Shown: positions 35,236 to 43,259 of the stretch, piece by piece
Numbering within the stretch: position 1 is the stretch's first letter
Layout of the letters: every line of letters starts with the position of its first letter
NCBI RefSeq assembly: GCF_900167375.1
Contig: NZ_FUWY01000001.1
Location: forward strand, 248,001 to 312,000
Direction: 5' to 3'
Source of the DNA: Anaerorhabdus furcosa
GTDB taxonomy: Bacteria > Bacillota_I > Bacilli_A > Erysipelotrichales > Erysipelotrichaceae
Length of the DNA: 64,000 bases
Notes under the pieces: generated by a model
What the model was told of the DNA's origin: nothing
What the model saw: only the letters and a program-made list of their open reading frames with translations
Databases searched by the model: none
Made by a program: the position numbers and the translations under genes

Positions 35236-35853
35236 ATGAAAAGAGCAATTATCTTATCCGTGATGGCTATCATGTTATTTGTATTGAGTTTATGTGCACC
35301 TATCATTAATGATGGATATGCAATGTATAAAAACGCAACTAAAGAAAAAGATCTAGCAACAATGATCCAAGAGATACGTTCTAATGAAAACTATGTGACA
35401 ATTGATCAAATATCTCCTGACTACTTAGCCGCACTTATTCAATCAGAAGATCATCGATTCTATGAACATTTTGGTTTGGATGTTATTGCATTAACACGGG
35501 CTTTTGTAAAAAATATAGCCGCTGGAAAGATAAAAGAAGGTGGTAGCACAATTACCCAACAACTTGCAAAGAATCTATACTTTTCCTTCGAAAAAAAATA
35601 CGAACGAAAAGTTGCTGAATTGTTTGTCGTATTTGACTTAGAAAATAATTATACAAAAGATGAAATCCTTGAATTGTATGTAAATATTATTTATTTTGGT
35701 GAAGATTGCTATGGTATTAAAGAAGCATCATTGCATTACTTTAATAAATTACCTAATCAATTAAATCAAGTTGAAATCAATGCTTTAGTTTATACAATTA
35801 AATCGCCAAACAATTATAATCCAAACAAATTAAAACTAACCTATGCAAATTAA
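35236..35853 (+). CDS. Short monofunctional peptidoglycan glycosyltransferase (GT51)
   Basis: 205 residues: an N-terminal membrane anchor (4-24) and a GT51 domain with EDHRFYEHFG (catalytic Glu at 71), GGSTITQQLAKN, ERKVAELF and KDEILELYVNIIYFG. GT51 enzymes polymerise lipid II. It lacks a transpeptidase domain and ends about 130 residues after the catalytic Glu, so it is a compact MtgA/SgtB-like enzyme. AAAGGTGG precedes the ATG. Confidence 0.88.
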   Translation: MKRAIILSVMAIMLFVLSLCAPIINDGYAMYKNATKEKDLATMIQEIRSNENYVTIDQISPDYLAALIQSEDHRFYEHFGLDVIALTRAFVKNIAAGKIKEGGSTITQQLAKNLYFSFEKKYERKVAELFVVFDLENNYTKDEILELYVNIIYFGEDCYGIKEASLHYFNKLPNQLNQVEINALVYTIKSPNNYNPNKLKLTYAN

Positions 35854-35864
35854 TATCCTCTTCA

Positions 35865-36338
35865 TTATCTTTTAAGTGCTACTGATTTGTTCTTCTTTTC
35901 CAAGATGTTTAATGCATTATCTATAGCACTTTCATTCTTAGTCGAAATTACAATAATATCGATATTTGATTCTATAACTATTTTTTTACTTCCACCAAAT
36001 CCTTTGCTACCTTTTATTGATTTTATCTCCAAATATTTCATGAAGACAAACTTTCTATAGCTATAAGAAATCATGAACTCTTCAAAAAATAAGGTATTGT
36101 CAATAATTTGATATTTTTGAATTTCCTCATTTGTCAATTGCATCAATATTTTATTTAACTTATTTAGTCTAATTTCAATCATGCTAACAATAAATACTTC
36201 ATAGACTAGTACCGCAACAAGTAGAATCCATGAATTTATTCTACCAAAATAAAGTAAGACTAAAAGCAAACCAAAAAACAGATTAAATGCTGAATCAGCC
36301 CATACTTTCTTTGCAAAGGTATTCTTTATTTCTTTCAT
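35865..36338 (-). CDS. Two-span membrane protein, unknown
   Basis: 157 residues from ATG 36338 (MKEIKNTFAKKVW). Two membrane segments (about 17-55) are followed by a soluble C-terminal part (about 80-155) rich in Lys and Ile. I recognise no family. The start is chosen because AAGGAG lies six bases upstream; a longer reading frame beginning with GTG at 36383 would sit inside the promoter. Convergent with the GT51 gene, 11 bases apart. Confidence 0.6.
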   Translation of the reverse strand: MKEIKNTFAKKVWADSAFNLFFGLLLVLLYFGRINSWILLVAVLVYEVFIVSMIEIRLNKLNKILMQLTNEEIQKYQIIDNTLFFEEFMISYSYRKFVFMKYLEIKSIKGSKGFGGSKKIVIESNIDIIVISTKNESAIDNALNILEKKNKSVALKR

Positions 36339-36373
36339 CATCTTCTCCTTAATTTCTAATTCATCTATAGCAA

Positions 36374-36403
36374 ATTGTATCACACTAACAGTTTTTTATT
36401 CAA
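36374..36403 (-). promoter_or_regulatory. Promoter of the two-span membrane protein gene
   Basis: TTGAAT (complement of 36398-36403), 18-base spacer, TACAAT (complement of 36374-36379), preceded by TGA (extended -10). It fixes the start codon at 36338. Confidence 0.65.
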
Positions 36404-36404
36404 A

Positions 36405-36441
36405 ATACAAACAAACCAAAGCATTCCTTACTTTGGTTTGT
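36405..36441 (-). terminator. Terminator of the HAD phosphatase gene
   Basis: An 11-bp perfect stem, ACAAACCAAAG (36411-36421) with CTTTGGTTTGT (36431-36441), directly after the stop codon. Confidence 0.88.
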
Positions 36442-37107
36442 TTATTCTTCTAAAAACATGTCTTTCAATTGTTTAAAATCAATTATTGAAAAATCTGCTT
36501 TGCTTTGATCAAAATTAAATCGCTTATCTTCCTTTGCAATTACAAATAAACCCGCATTCTTTGCAGCTTGAATTCCTACTGTAGAATCTTCAATTACGAT
36601 ACAATTTCCTTGATTTAATCCCAATTTCTTAAGCGTATCCTGATAAATTTCTGGATTCGGTTTGCTTTCAACAAAATCTTCTCCTGAAACGATGACATCA
36701 AAATATGATTTTAGTTCTATAGTATCTAGTACTTTTGAAATTGTTTCTTTAGTACTTGATGAGGCTAATCCTATTTTCATGTTCTTACTTTTTAAATATT
36801 GAATTAAAGCACGAATACCCTCATTTTCTATTCGTTTATAATTTACATCGAAATCAATCCAAAACTCTTTATAATCTTCTAAATAAGTCTCTTCATCAGT
36901 GTAGAAATTTACGATATGATTACTCAACAATTTAAACGCATCTTTTCTAGTCTTACCGACAAGTTCTATTAATAATGATTTATCATATTCATAATTCTTA
37001 ATCGCCATGAATATTTCTTGTTTGTGAATATAAACTGGTTCTGAATCTATTATTACTCCATCCATATCAAAAATGATTCCTTTAATGTTTCTATTTAATA
37101 TTTTCAT
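36442..37107 (-). CDS. HAD-family phosphatase, beta-phosphoglucomutase-like
   Basis: 221 residues with motif I IIFDMDGVIIDSEP, motif II LASSS, the Lys in ESKPNPEIY and motif IV VIEDSTVGIQAA. The Asp-x-Asp nucleophile pair and the cap domain (about 18-85) fit the beta-phosphoglucomutase/phosphosugar phosphatase group. It follows the chromate-type pair by 2 bases and the SIS/PTS cluster. A sugar-phosphate substrate is likely, perhaps a by-product of the amino-sugar pathway (inference). Confidence 0.88.
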   Translation of the reverse strand: MKILNRNIKGIIFDMDGVIIDSEPVYIHKQEIFMAIKNYEYDKSLLIELVGKTRKDAFKLLSNHIVNFYTDEETYLEDYKEFWIDFDVNYKRIENEGIRALIQYLKSKNMKIGLASSSTKETISKVLDTIELKSYFDVIVSGEDFVESKPNPEIYQDTLKKLGLNQGNCIVIEDSTVGIQAAKNAGLFVIAKEDKRFNFDQSKADFSIIDFKQLKDMFLEE

Positions 37108-37109
37108 TT

Positions 37110-37664
37110 TTAAAATGCGAATAATATTCCTGTAAGTGCACAGGTAACGATAATCAAAATTGGATGAAGTTTTTTAAATTGATTAACAACAATGAGTGCA
37201 CCTAATAGGAATACTGATTTCATATTAAATAAATTGAAAATTGAATCAAATTTTTGATTGAATAAAGTAATTAGAAAAATATCAATGCATGCAACCAAAA
37301 TCAAAGAAACAACAGCTGGTCTTAACCCATAGAATACATCTTGTACTGTTTGATTTTGTTTGAACTTTGTTAACATATTCGCAATAATGCAAATTACAAT
37401 GATACTTGGTGCAACAAGAGCAAGTGATGTTGCGATAGCTCCTGGTAATCCAAACATATGATAACCAACATATGTCGCCATATTAATACCCATTGGTCCT
37501 GGTGTACTCTCAGAGATTGCAATCATGGTGGTTAGCATTTCAGTTGTAAACCAATTATATTTAACTGCCATATCTTGTAGGAAGGGGATAGTTGCTAATC
37601 CACCACCAATTGCAAATAAACCTGTTTTGAAGAATTCAAATATTAATAACAAAAAAGTACTCAT
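37110..37664 (-). CDS. Chromate-transporter family half-protein (C-terminal partner)
   Basis: 184 residues with about five membrane segments, FKTGLFAIGGGLATIPFL, and ESTPGPMGINMATYVGY. It is one of two short ChrA-type chains that pair to form a transporter. The start overlaps the preceding half by 4 bases. Natural substrate unknown; split ChrA pairs are common in Bacillota and not proof of chromate resistance. Confidence 0.88.
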   Translation of the reverse strand: MSTFLLLIFEFFKTGLFAIGGGLATIPFLQDMAVKYNWFTTEMLTTMIAISESTPGPMGINMATYVGYHMFGLPGAIATSLALVAPSIIVICIIANMLTKFKQNQTVQDVFYGLRPAVVSLILVACIDIFLITLFNQKFDSIFNLFNMKSVFLLGALIVVNQFKKLHPILIIVTCALTGILFAF

Positions 37665-38203
37665 ATTTTTCTTCTCCTTATATTACGAATAACAACTCCA
37701 ATAAATGCTGAAAGTAAGATTGTTATAACTACCGAGAAATCAAGGAAGTATGATAGGATAAATGCACCACAAAAAATAATGATTCCCGTAGTATCTTTGA
37801 TACTTGATTTCCATAGTTTAATAATACTTGTGATCATTAAATAACATACTGCTACTCGTATACCTGCCAAAGCATTTTGTACTATTGTGATTTGTGCAAA
37901 ATTACTTAATGCTGTTGCAATTAAGCTAATAATGATAAGACTGGGTGTTATCACACCCAGTGTCGCAACAATTCCACCCAATACCCCTTTTTGATAATAG
38001 CCAATAAAAGTTGCTGTGTTTACTGCAATAATACCTGGTGTGCATTGACCTATTGCATAGTAATCCATAACTTCTTCTTCTGTTGCCCATTTGTGTTTCT
38101 CAATAACCTCTTTTTGAATCATAGGTAACATTGCATAGCCACCACCAAATGTGAATAAACCCATTTTGAACCACGAAACAAACAAATCAATATATATTTT
38201 CAT
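37661..38203 (-). CDS. Chromate-transporter family half-protein (N-terminal partner)
   Basis: 180 residues from ATG 38203 (MKIYIDLFVSWFKMG). FTFGGGYAMLPMIQKE and QCTPGIIAVNTATFIG match the family. A longer frame from 38245 would run through the terminator hairpin and is therefore rejected. It lies just past that hairpin, so it probably depends on read-through from the PTS operon, or on a promoter I cannot see. Confidence 0.88.
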   Translation of the reverse strand: MKIYIDLFVSWFKMGLFTFGGGYAMLPMIQKEVIEKHKWATEEEVMDYYAIGQCTPGIIAVNTATFIGYYQKGVLGGIVATLGVITPSLIIISLIATALSNFAQITIVQNALAGIRVAVCYLMITSIIKLWKSSIKDTTGIIIFCGAFILSYFLDFSVVITILLSAFIGVVIRNIRRRKI

Positions 38204-38210
38204 ACCTTCA

Positions 38211-38240
38211 CCTAAAAAGGAAGGGATGCAGCGCATCCCT
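38211..38240 (-). terminator. Terminator/attenuator after the second SIS gene
   Basis: AGGGATGC (38222-38229) and GCATCCCT (38233-38240), three-base loop, then CCTTTTT on the minus strand. Confidence 0.8.
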
Positions 38241-38247
38241 ATCACCT

Positions 38248-39336
38248 TTATTTACTTCCTAATAAATAGTGGAAATTTCTGATCTTTGGTATATTTGCAT
38301 TAATACCTAAATCTTTAGATAAGAAGAATGCTAAGCATTGTAAAGGAATAATGTATTCAAATGCACAGAATTCTTTATCATTTACAAATTTGAAATCCAT
38401 ATCTTTAGAACTGTTCACCCCTAAATCACCAATCATAAATTGATGTGAAGAGTAATCACCCATAAAGTTTTTCAGTTTAACGGAGCGTTCTTTAAATTCA
38501 TCATCTTGAGCTAGATAAACCAAATGAACTCCTTCATCAATCGAATGATAAATACCATGCATAAATTCTTCTAATTCATATCCTTCAATACCATAGCGAA
38601 CTGCTTCTTCAATTTTCAAACGACCTTCTAATATATTACCAAAGTTATTTTTATAACCCACTAGAAGAATTCTCTTGGCTGTTAAGAAATCTTCACGGTT
38701 TCGATTATACCAATTGATCGATTCATTGATTACATGATCTAAATTCTCTACAATCTTGTATAATCTTGCTAATACTTTGTTATATTCATCCAAAGTAATC
38801 GTATTGAGTGCTAATCCTGTTTCTAATGCCATAACTACTAACATCATCATTGTTGCTTGATATCCTTTAGTTTTTGGTCCTGCCACTTCAGTTCCACAAG
38901 CTAAACATAAAGCAATATCTGAGTAAGCAGCTAGCTTAGAATCTTTACCAGCTTCTGTTAACGAAACCGTTTTACATCCGTGATCTTTTGAATATTCCAA
39001 TCCTTGAATTGTAGATTTGCTTTCACCACCTTGTGAAATACCAATAACGACTGTTTTTTCATTAAAAACAGATGTAAAGTTTTTATACAACAATGGATAG
39101 TTTGCATCTACTGTTACTTTTAAAGTTCTTTCCATAAAAGCTCTAGAAGATAATCCACCATGATATGAAGTCCCTGATCCAATAATAATTACTTTTGAAT
39201 ATTTATTCTCTACAAAATCATCTACAAATTCTTTTGTATATTCTTTTCTATTATCTAGAATGTTTTTTAATACAGTTGGAGTTTCGTGAATATACTCTAA
39301 CATTGCATTTTCTGATATAGTATCGTAGTTATCCAT
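38248..39336 (-). CDS. SIS-domain sugar-phosphate isomerase/deglycase, copy 1
   Basis: 362 residues with two SIS domains (about 35-170 and 205-340). GlmS-like motifs are IIGSGTSYHGG and ISQGGESKST. Near the second domain sits YELEEFMHGIYHSIDE (with the Glu/His usually needed for ring opening), shared exactly with the other copy. Families of this type include AgaS/NagB-II deaminases, GlmS isomerase domains and FrlB/GfrE/GfrF Amadori deglycases. The last gene of the PTS operon. Which reaction it runs is open. Confidence 0.8.
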   Translation of the reverse strand: MDNYDTISENAMLEYIHETPTVLKNILDNRKEYTKEFVDDFVENKYSKVIIIGSGTSYHGGLSSRAFMERTLKVTVDANYPLLYKNFTSVFNEKTVVIGISQGGESKSTIQGLEYSKDHGCKTVSLTEAGKDSKLAAYSDIALCLACGTEVAGPKTKGYQATMMMLVVMALETGLALNTITLDEYNKVLARLYKIVENLDHVINESINWYNRNREDFLTAKRILLVGYKNNFGNILEGRLKIEEAVRYGIEGYELEEFMHGIYHSIDEGVHLVYLAQDDEFKERSVKLKNFMGDYSSHQFMIGDLGVNSSKDMDFKFVNDKEFCAFEYIIPLQCLAFFLSKDLGINANIPKIRNFHYLLGSK

Positions 39337-39346
39337 TTTACACCTC

Positions 39347-40174
39347 TTATCCAGCTACAACTGGTGCCAAGAAAGGCACACTTTCTAATAATACTAATAA
39401 AATTGCTAATCCAATAAGAAGGAACATAACTTTAGTTGTGCTCATTCCTTTTTTCATTAAATAGTAGCAACCAAATGTTAATGCTAATGGAAGCATATTT
39501 GGCATTAATGTATCAAATAATGATTGAATTGCATAAGACACATTACCAAATGAGAATGTAACTGATGTGGTAACTTTAACCATGCTTGAAATCATTGCTC
39601 CTACAACTACAGATCCAACAATTTTAGCTCCGGCAGTTACTTCTTCAATTGTTCCACTTCCCATTGCTCCACTTAAGAAATTCATTCCTTGTTCATAACC
39701 TAATTTTAGTCCATATTTACGTACTAAGAAGTTAGGAATATTATGAATTAACCAGAAAATAATTGGTCCTAGATAATTTCCTTCAAGCGCCATAGCAACA
39801 CCAATACCTAATCCCACTGTTCTAAGTGTTCCCCAGAATAATCCATCTCCAATTCCAGCAAGTGGTCCAATTAGTGCTGTACGTACCGCTGCAATTGAGT
39901 CTCCATCCATTTCTGGATTTCTATGTTTCTCTTCCTCCATCGCAAGAACTACACCTTGAATGAAACATGTCATTTGTGGACTTGTATTGTAAAACCCTGT
40001 ATGACGAGTTAATGCTTCTTTAAATCCTTCTGGATCATCATGATAAATTTCTTGTAAGCCAGGTACTAAACTATATAACCAACCTACTGTTTGTTGACGT
40101 TCATAGTTGAAACATCCTTGTAGAGGAAATGAGCGCCAAAATGTACGTTGCATTGTTTTTGATGTTAATGTCAT
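39347..40174 (-). CDS. PTS mannose-family IID component
   Basis: 275 residues. The signature is RTFWRSFPLQGCFNYERQQ, GPLAGIGDG and multiple C-terminal membrane segments. It pairs with IIC to form the membrane channel of a mannose-family phosphotransferase permease. Gap to IIC 13 bases. Confidence 0.92.
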   Translation of the reverse strand: MTLTSKTMQRTFWRSFPLQGCFNYERQQTVGWLYSLVPGLQEIYHDDPEGFKEALTRHTGFYNTSPQMTCFIQGVVLAMEEEKHRNPEMDGDSIAAVRTALIGPLAGIGDGLFWGTLRTVGLGIGVAMALEGNYLGPIIFWLIHNIPNFLVRKYGLKLGYEQGMNFLSGAMGSGTIEEVTAGAKIVGSVVVGAMISSMVKVTTSVTFSFGNVSYAIQSLFDTLMPNMLPLALTFGCYYLMKKGMSTTKVMFLLIGLAILLVLLESVPFLAPVVAG

Positions 40175-40187
40175 TTTCTTATCCTCC

Positions 40188-40922
40188 CTATGCTGAATGC
40201 TTTCTAGTTTGATAAATTGCTACTGCAATAATAACCCCAATAAATGTAATTCCTAATAAACTCATACCTAAGAATGCGTTGAGTACAAATCCTAAGAATA
40301 GATATACTGCTGTTTGTTTATCAAACATAAAGTTCATTAATAGAGCCATACCTAAAGCAGGTAATAAGCTTGCTGATCTTGATAATCCACTAAGAATAAC
40401 TTGTGGAATATAGTTAACAATTGTTTGAACTACATCTGCTCCAAAATAACATCCCAAGAATACTGGTAATGCTGTAAGAGCAAAGAAGATCCATGCACCT
40501 TGCCATAATGCTCCATCAATTTTTTTAGTATTGCCTTCTGCTGCAGCTTTGTCGATTACGATATTGTAACGAACGTTAATCATACGACATAAGATACCTA
40601 ATGCTTGTCCAAGGATTGCCATAGGCATTGCTAATGCAACTACTGTTTCAGCATCTAATCCTGCTGTAATTGCAAAGAATGTTCCCATAACTGCACCGAT
40701 AGTTGAATCCGGAGGAGTTGCTCCACCAATACCAACAATACCTAAGAAAATTAATTGCAAGCTTGCCCCCATGATTAATCCAGTATAAGGATCCCCCATG
40801 ATAATACCAACTAATACCCCTGCACATAATGGAACTTCAGCTAATGTTTGTCCAAACACACGTCCATCCCAACGTAATAACCCTGCTAGAATTGAAACTA
40901 GAATACATTGAATTAAAAACAT
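40188..40922 (-). CDS. PTS mannose-family IIC component
   Basis: 244 residues, seven or eight membrane segments, with LLRWDGRVFGQT, MGDPYTGLIMGASLQ and GGATPPDSTIG, the characteristic IIC region that contributes the sugar path. It lies between IIB and IID in the standard order. Confidence 0.92.
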   Translation of the reverse strand: MFLIQCILVSILAGLLRWDGRVFGQTLAEVPLCAGVLVGIIMGDPYTGLIMGASLQLIFLGIVGIGGATPPDSTIGAVMGTFFAITAGLDAETVVALAMPMAILGQALGILCRMINVRYNIVIDKAAAEGNTKKIDGALWQGAWIFFALTALPVFLGCYFGADVVQTIVNYIPQVILSGLSRSASLLPALGMALLMNFMFDKQTAVYLFLGFVLNAFLGMSLLGITFIGVIIAVAIYQTRKHSA

Positions 40923-40942
40923 AATTATTCTCCCCTTTCGAT

Positions 40943-41422
40943 TTATAATTTAGATGCGATTTCTTTCAATGAAACACGTTTTTGATCTGGTTTTGTTTGT
41001 TGATAAATTGTTCTGTCTAGTTTTTCAATTTCTTTTAAATCTTCAACATCTTTTTGATCAACAAATACTTTTAATGTAACTTGTTTCTTACCATTTGAAG
41101 ATCTCATTGCACCAATATTTACTTCATGAATTGCTTCACATCCTTGTACAAGTTTTAATGCGTTTTGTGCATTAGCACACACAATAAATATTTTTTCTAC
41201 ATCATGTGAACCATCATTCACATACTTAATCGTATCTTCCAATGTTAATACATGCATTGTTACTCCCTTTGGTTTTGCAAGGTTCAATGTCATCGTAAGC
41301 ATTGGATTTGTTGCGTGTTGATCATCTGCAACAATTACTGTATCAGCCCCTGTATGAGATAACCAAAGAACAACAACTTCTCCATGAATCAATCGATCAT
41401 CAATTCGTAATTGCTTAATCAT
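40943..41422 (-). CDS. PTS mannose-family IIB component
   Basis: 159 residues starting MIKQLRIDDRLIHGEVV, with the phosphorylated His at position 13, the mannose-family IIB site. It accepts phosphate from IIA and passes it to the incoming sugar. Gap 18 bases from IIA. Confidence 0.93.
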   Translation of the reverse strand: MIKQLRIDDRLIHGEVVVLWLSHTGADTVIVADDQHATNPMLTMTLNLAKPKGVTMHVLTLEDTIKYVNDGSHDVEKIFIVCANAQNALKLVQGCEAIHEVNIGAMRSSNGKKQVTLKVFVDQKDVEDLKEIEKLDRTIYQQTKPDQKRVSLKEIASKL

Positions 41423-41440
41423 ATTTTTCCTCCTTTCCTT

Positions 41441-41857
41441 TTAAGCATTGTTGCTTTCACTAAATACATCATTGATATACAACATTGTATTTTTAGCATC
41501 TTCTAAAATGTTTCTAATATTTTCATGAATGTCGCCATCTTCAACTGCTTGCATTGCAAATGCCAACATCATTCCTAAATTTAATCCAGAGATAACATGC
41601 ATCATTGGATATTCAGCCAACATGGGTGCAGCACATGCTGTTGTACTTCCTGCTGGAATATCTGTAAGTACAAGTACTGGAATATTTGCATCTACTTGAT
41701 TCATATAATTCGCAATACTTTCTTTCACTTCTTCTGGTGAACTTGATACCGTAACACATAATGTATCAATCATTGAATTGTCACCCATGATAACGTTAAC
41801 TGATTCTTTAATTCCTTCTGCGAAAGTACCATGCGTTATGACTAATATTTTTTTCAT
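41441..41857 (-). CDS. PTS mannose-family IIA component
   Basis: 138 residues. MKKILVITHGTFAEG places the active His at position 9, and TDIPAGSTT follows at about residue 65. A stand-alone IIA, not fused to IIB. It is phosphorylated by HPr. Gap 10 bases from the SIS gene upstream. Confidence 0.93.
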   Translation of the reverse strand: MKKILVITHGTFAEGIKESVNVIMGDNSMIDTLCVTVSSSPEEVKESIANYMNQVDANIPVLVLTDIPAGSTTACAAPMLAEYPMMHVISGLNLGMMLAFAMQAVEDGDIHENIRNILEDAKNTMLYINDVFSESNNA

Positions 41858-41867
41858 TTCTACCTCC

Positions 41868-42956
41868 CTATATGAATTTACTATTCATTTTCTTATGAAA
41901 ATATGGATCACTTGGTTTGTTTGGATTAATTCCCTTACTAATTGCAATTCGATAAGCAAGAATTTGGCAAGGAACAATGTATTCAATCATCGAAAATTCT
42001 TCGCTTTCCACAAAATCAATCACCAAGTTTTTTTCTGTTTCTTCATCCATTTGACTTGTGATCAAATACTGATGACTAGTGAATTCTCCTAAATAATTTT
42101 TTAACTGAATCATGCGTTGATAGTATTTACTCTTATCTCCAAGATAGAGAAGATAACAGTTCTCATCGATTGAATGATAAATTCCATGCATAAATTCCTC
42201 TAATTCATAAAAACATGTTTGAAATCTACCACACTCAAGAATCTTCAATGCCCCCTCTTGTAAAATTCCATAATTTTTACCATAGCCAACAAGAATCATC
42301 CGTTCACATTGTTTCAAATCAAGTTCATTTCTTTTAAACCATTCATCGCTTTTGATTGCAATCGTTGTGAGATTTAGAATTGTCTTATTTAATTCAGCAG
42401 TATATTCTTCATACTCAATATTCGTTATTGTCTTTAACTCCCTTGCAGTTTCTAATGCACAACATAGTAATGTTACAAGCTCACATATGAAACTTTTACT
42501 TTTTGGTGATACATCTTCAATCCCATGATCTAAGAAAATTGTTTTATCACAATGCTTAACAACCTCTGATTCTAGTTCATTAGTTAATGCCATGGTAATC
42601 ATACCGAGCGAGTTGGCTTTATCTAATGCATTAATTGTTGATGCACTACTACCTGTTGCAGAAATACCTATAAATAACCCTTTTCCCTTTACCATATAAT
42701 CACCATCGATAAAGTGATTAGTTAAGGGAACTAATACTGATACTTTTAATACCTTTTCAAAAAATGTTCTTACACCTTGTGCCGAATAATTCGAAGTACC
42801 TGCACCTGTTAATACAATTGTTTCAATTTCATTGGTTTTGAATACATTGATAAAGTCAGAAGATAACTCTTTTCGATTTGAGAATACCTTTAGTGCCACC
42901 TTCTCAGACTCATAAATGTAGTCATGCATGTCCCCTAAAAATGTTTTCATATTCAA
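41868..42956 (-). CDS. SIS-domain sugar-phosphate isomerase/deglycase, copy 2
   Basis: 362 residues, paralogous to copy 1 with the same length, two SIS domains and the identical YELEEFMHGIYHSIDE segment. Its first domain differs (LTGAGTSNYSAQ, ISATGSSAST), closer to AgaS-like sequences. It is the first gene of the six-gene operon SIS-IIA-IIB-IIC-IID-SIS. Two different SIS enzymes with one mannose-type permease recalls the Salmonella gfr operon (glucoselysine/fructoselysine), while the nearby NagA points to N-acetylated amino sugars. Confidence 0.8.
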   Translation of the reverse strand: MNMKTFLGDMHDYIYESEKVALKVFSNRKELSSDFINVFKTNEIETIVLTGAGTSNYSAQGVRTFFEKVLKVSVLVPLTNHFIDGDYMVKGKGLFIGISATGSSASTINALDKANSLGMITMALTNELESEVVKHCDKTIFLDHGIEDVSPKSKSFICELVTLLCCALETARELKTITNIEYEEYTAELNKTILNLTTIAIKSDEWFKRNELDLKQCERMILVGYGKNYGILQEGALKILECGRFQTCFYELEEFMHGIYHSIDENCYLLYLGDKSKYYQRMIQLKNYLGEFTSHQYLITSQMDEETEKNLVIDFVESEEFSMIEYIVPCQILAYRIAISKGINPNKPSDPYFHKKMNSKFI

Positions 42957-43000
42957 TTTTCCTCTTTTGTTGGTTTTAGATTACCATATTCTTTTTTATT

Positions 43001-43010
43001 TGTATATACA
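43001..43010. promoter_or_regulatory. Candidate GntR operator of the SIS/PTS operon
   Basis: TGTATATACA, a perfect 10-base palindrome 44 bases before the SIS ATG. It shares the GTATATAC core with the two GGTATATACC sites of the other GntR-linked PTS operon. Confidence 0.55.
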
Positions 43011-43082
43011 TTTCTATTAATATATATGATTATTTTTTTATTTATTAGTTTATCGAGAATAAAAAGCTTAATTTTTTTTCTC

Positions 43083-43141
43083 TTTGTAGTTATTAAATTC
43101 CATACCTGAGTCCATCAATTTTACAATTAAATTACTACAAA
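43083..43141. repeat. Imperfect 17-base inverted repeat with 25-base loop
   Basis: 43083-43099 and 43125-43141 match in opposite orientation at 15 of 17 positions. It could be a stem-loop in the leader RNA of the SIS/PTS operon or a two-part protein site. Confidence 0.5.
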
Positions 43142-43220
43142 ATCATTATTTAACCCTTTATATAAAGGTTTATTTTCATTTTTATAACTAATTTTCAATT
43201 TCGTTTCAGTTGTTAAAAAT

Positions 43221-43252
43221 TAAAAAACTAGTTCCCTCGAACTAGTTTTAAC
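43221..43252 (-). terminator. nagA terminator
   Basis: AAAACTAGTT (43224-43233) with AACTAGTTTT (43240-43249), six-base loop. Confidence 0.85.
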
Positions 43253-43259
43253 TTCGTTT

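Larger units (their letters stand above)
42957..43220. other. Gene-free control region of the SIS/PTS operon
   Basis: About 300 bases, very AT-rich. It holds a TGTATATACA palindrome at 43001-43010, an imperfect 17-base inverted repeat (43083-43141), a 14-base palindrome (CCTTTATATAAAGG, 43155-43168), and the nagA terminator beyond. The SIS/PTS promoter must be here, but no clean -35/-10 pair stands out. No small gene seen. Confidence 0.6.

Noticed and set aside
38203-38245. Extended start of the N-terminal chromate half at 38245
   Set aside because: The added 14 residues would be encoded by a strong terminator hairpin. The ATG at 38203 lies directly after it with a ribosome site.
43083-43141. 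Insertion-sequence terminal repeats
   Set aside because: There is no transposase frame between the arms and the loop is only 25 bases.
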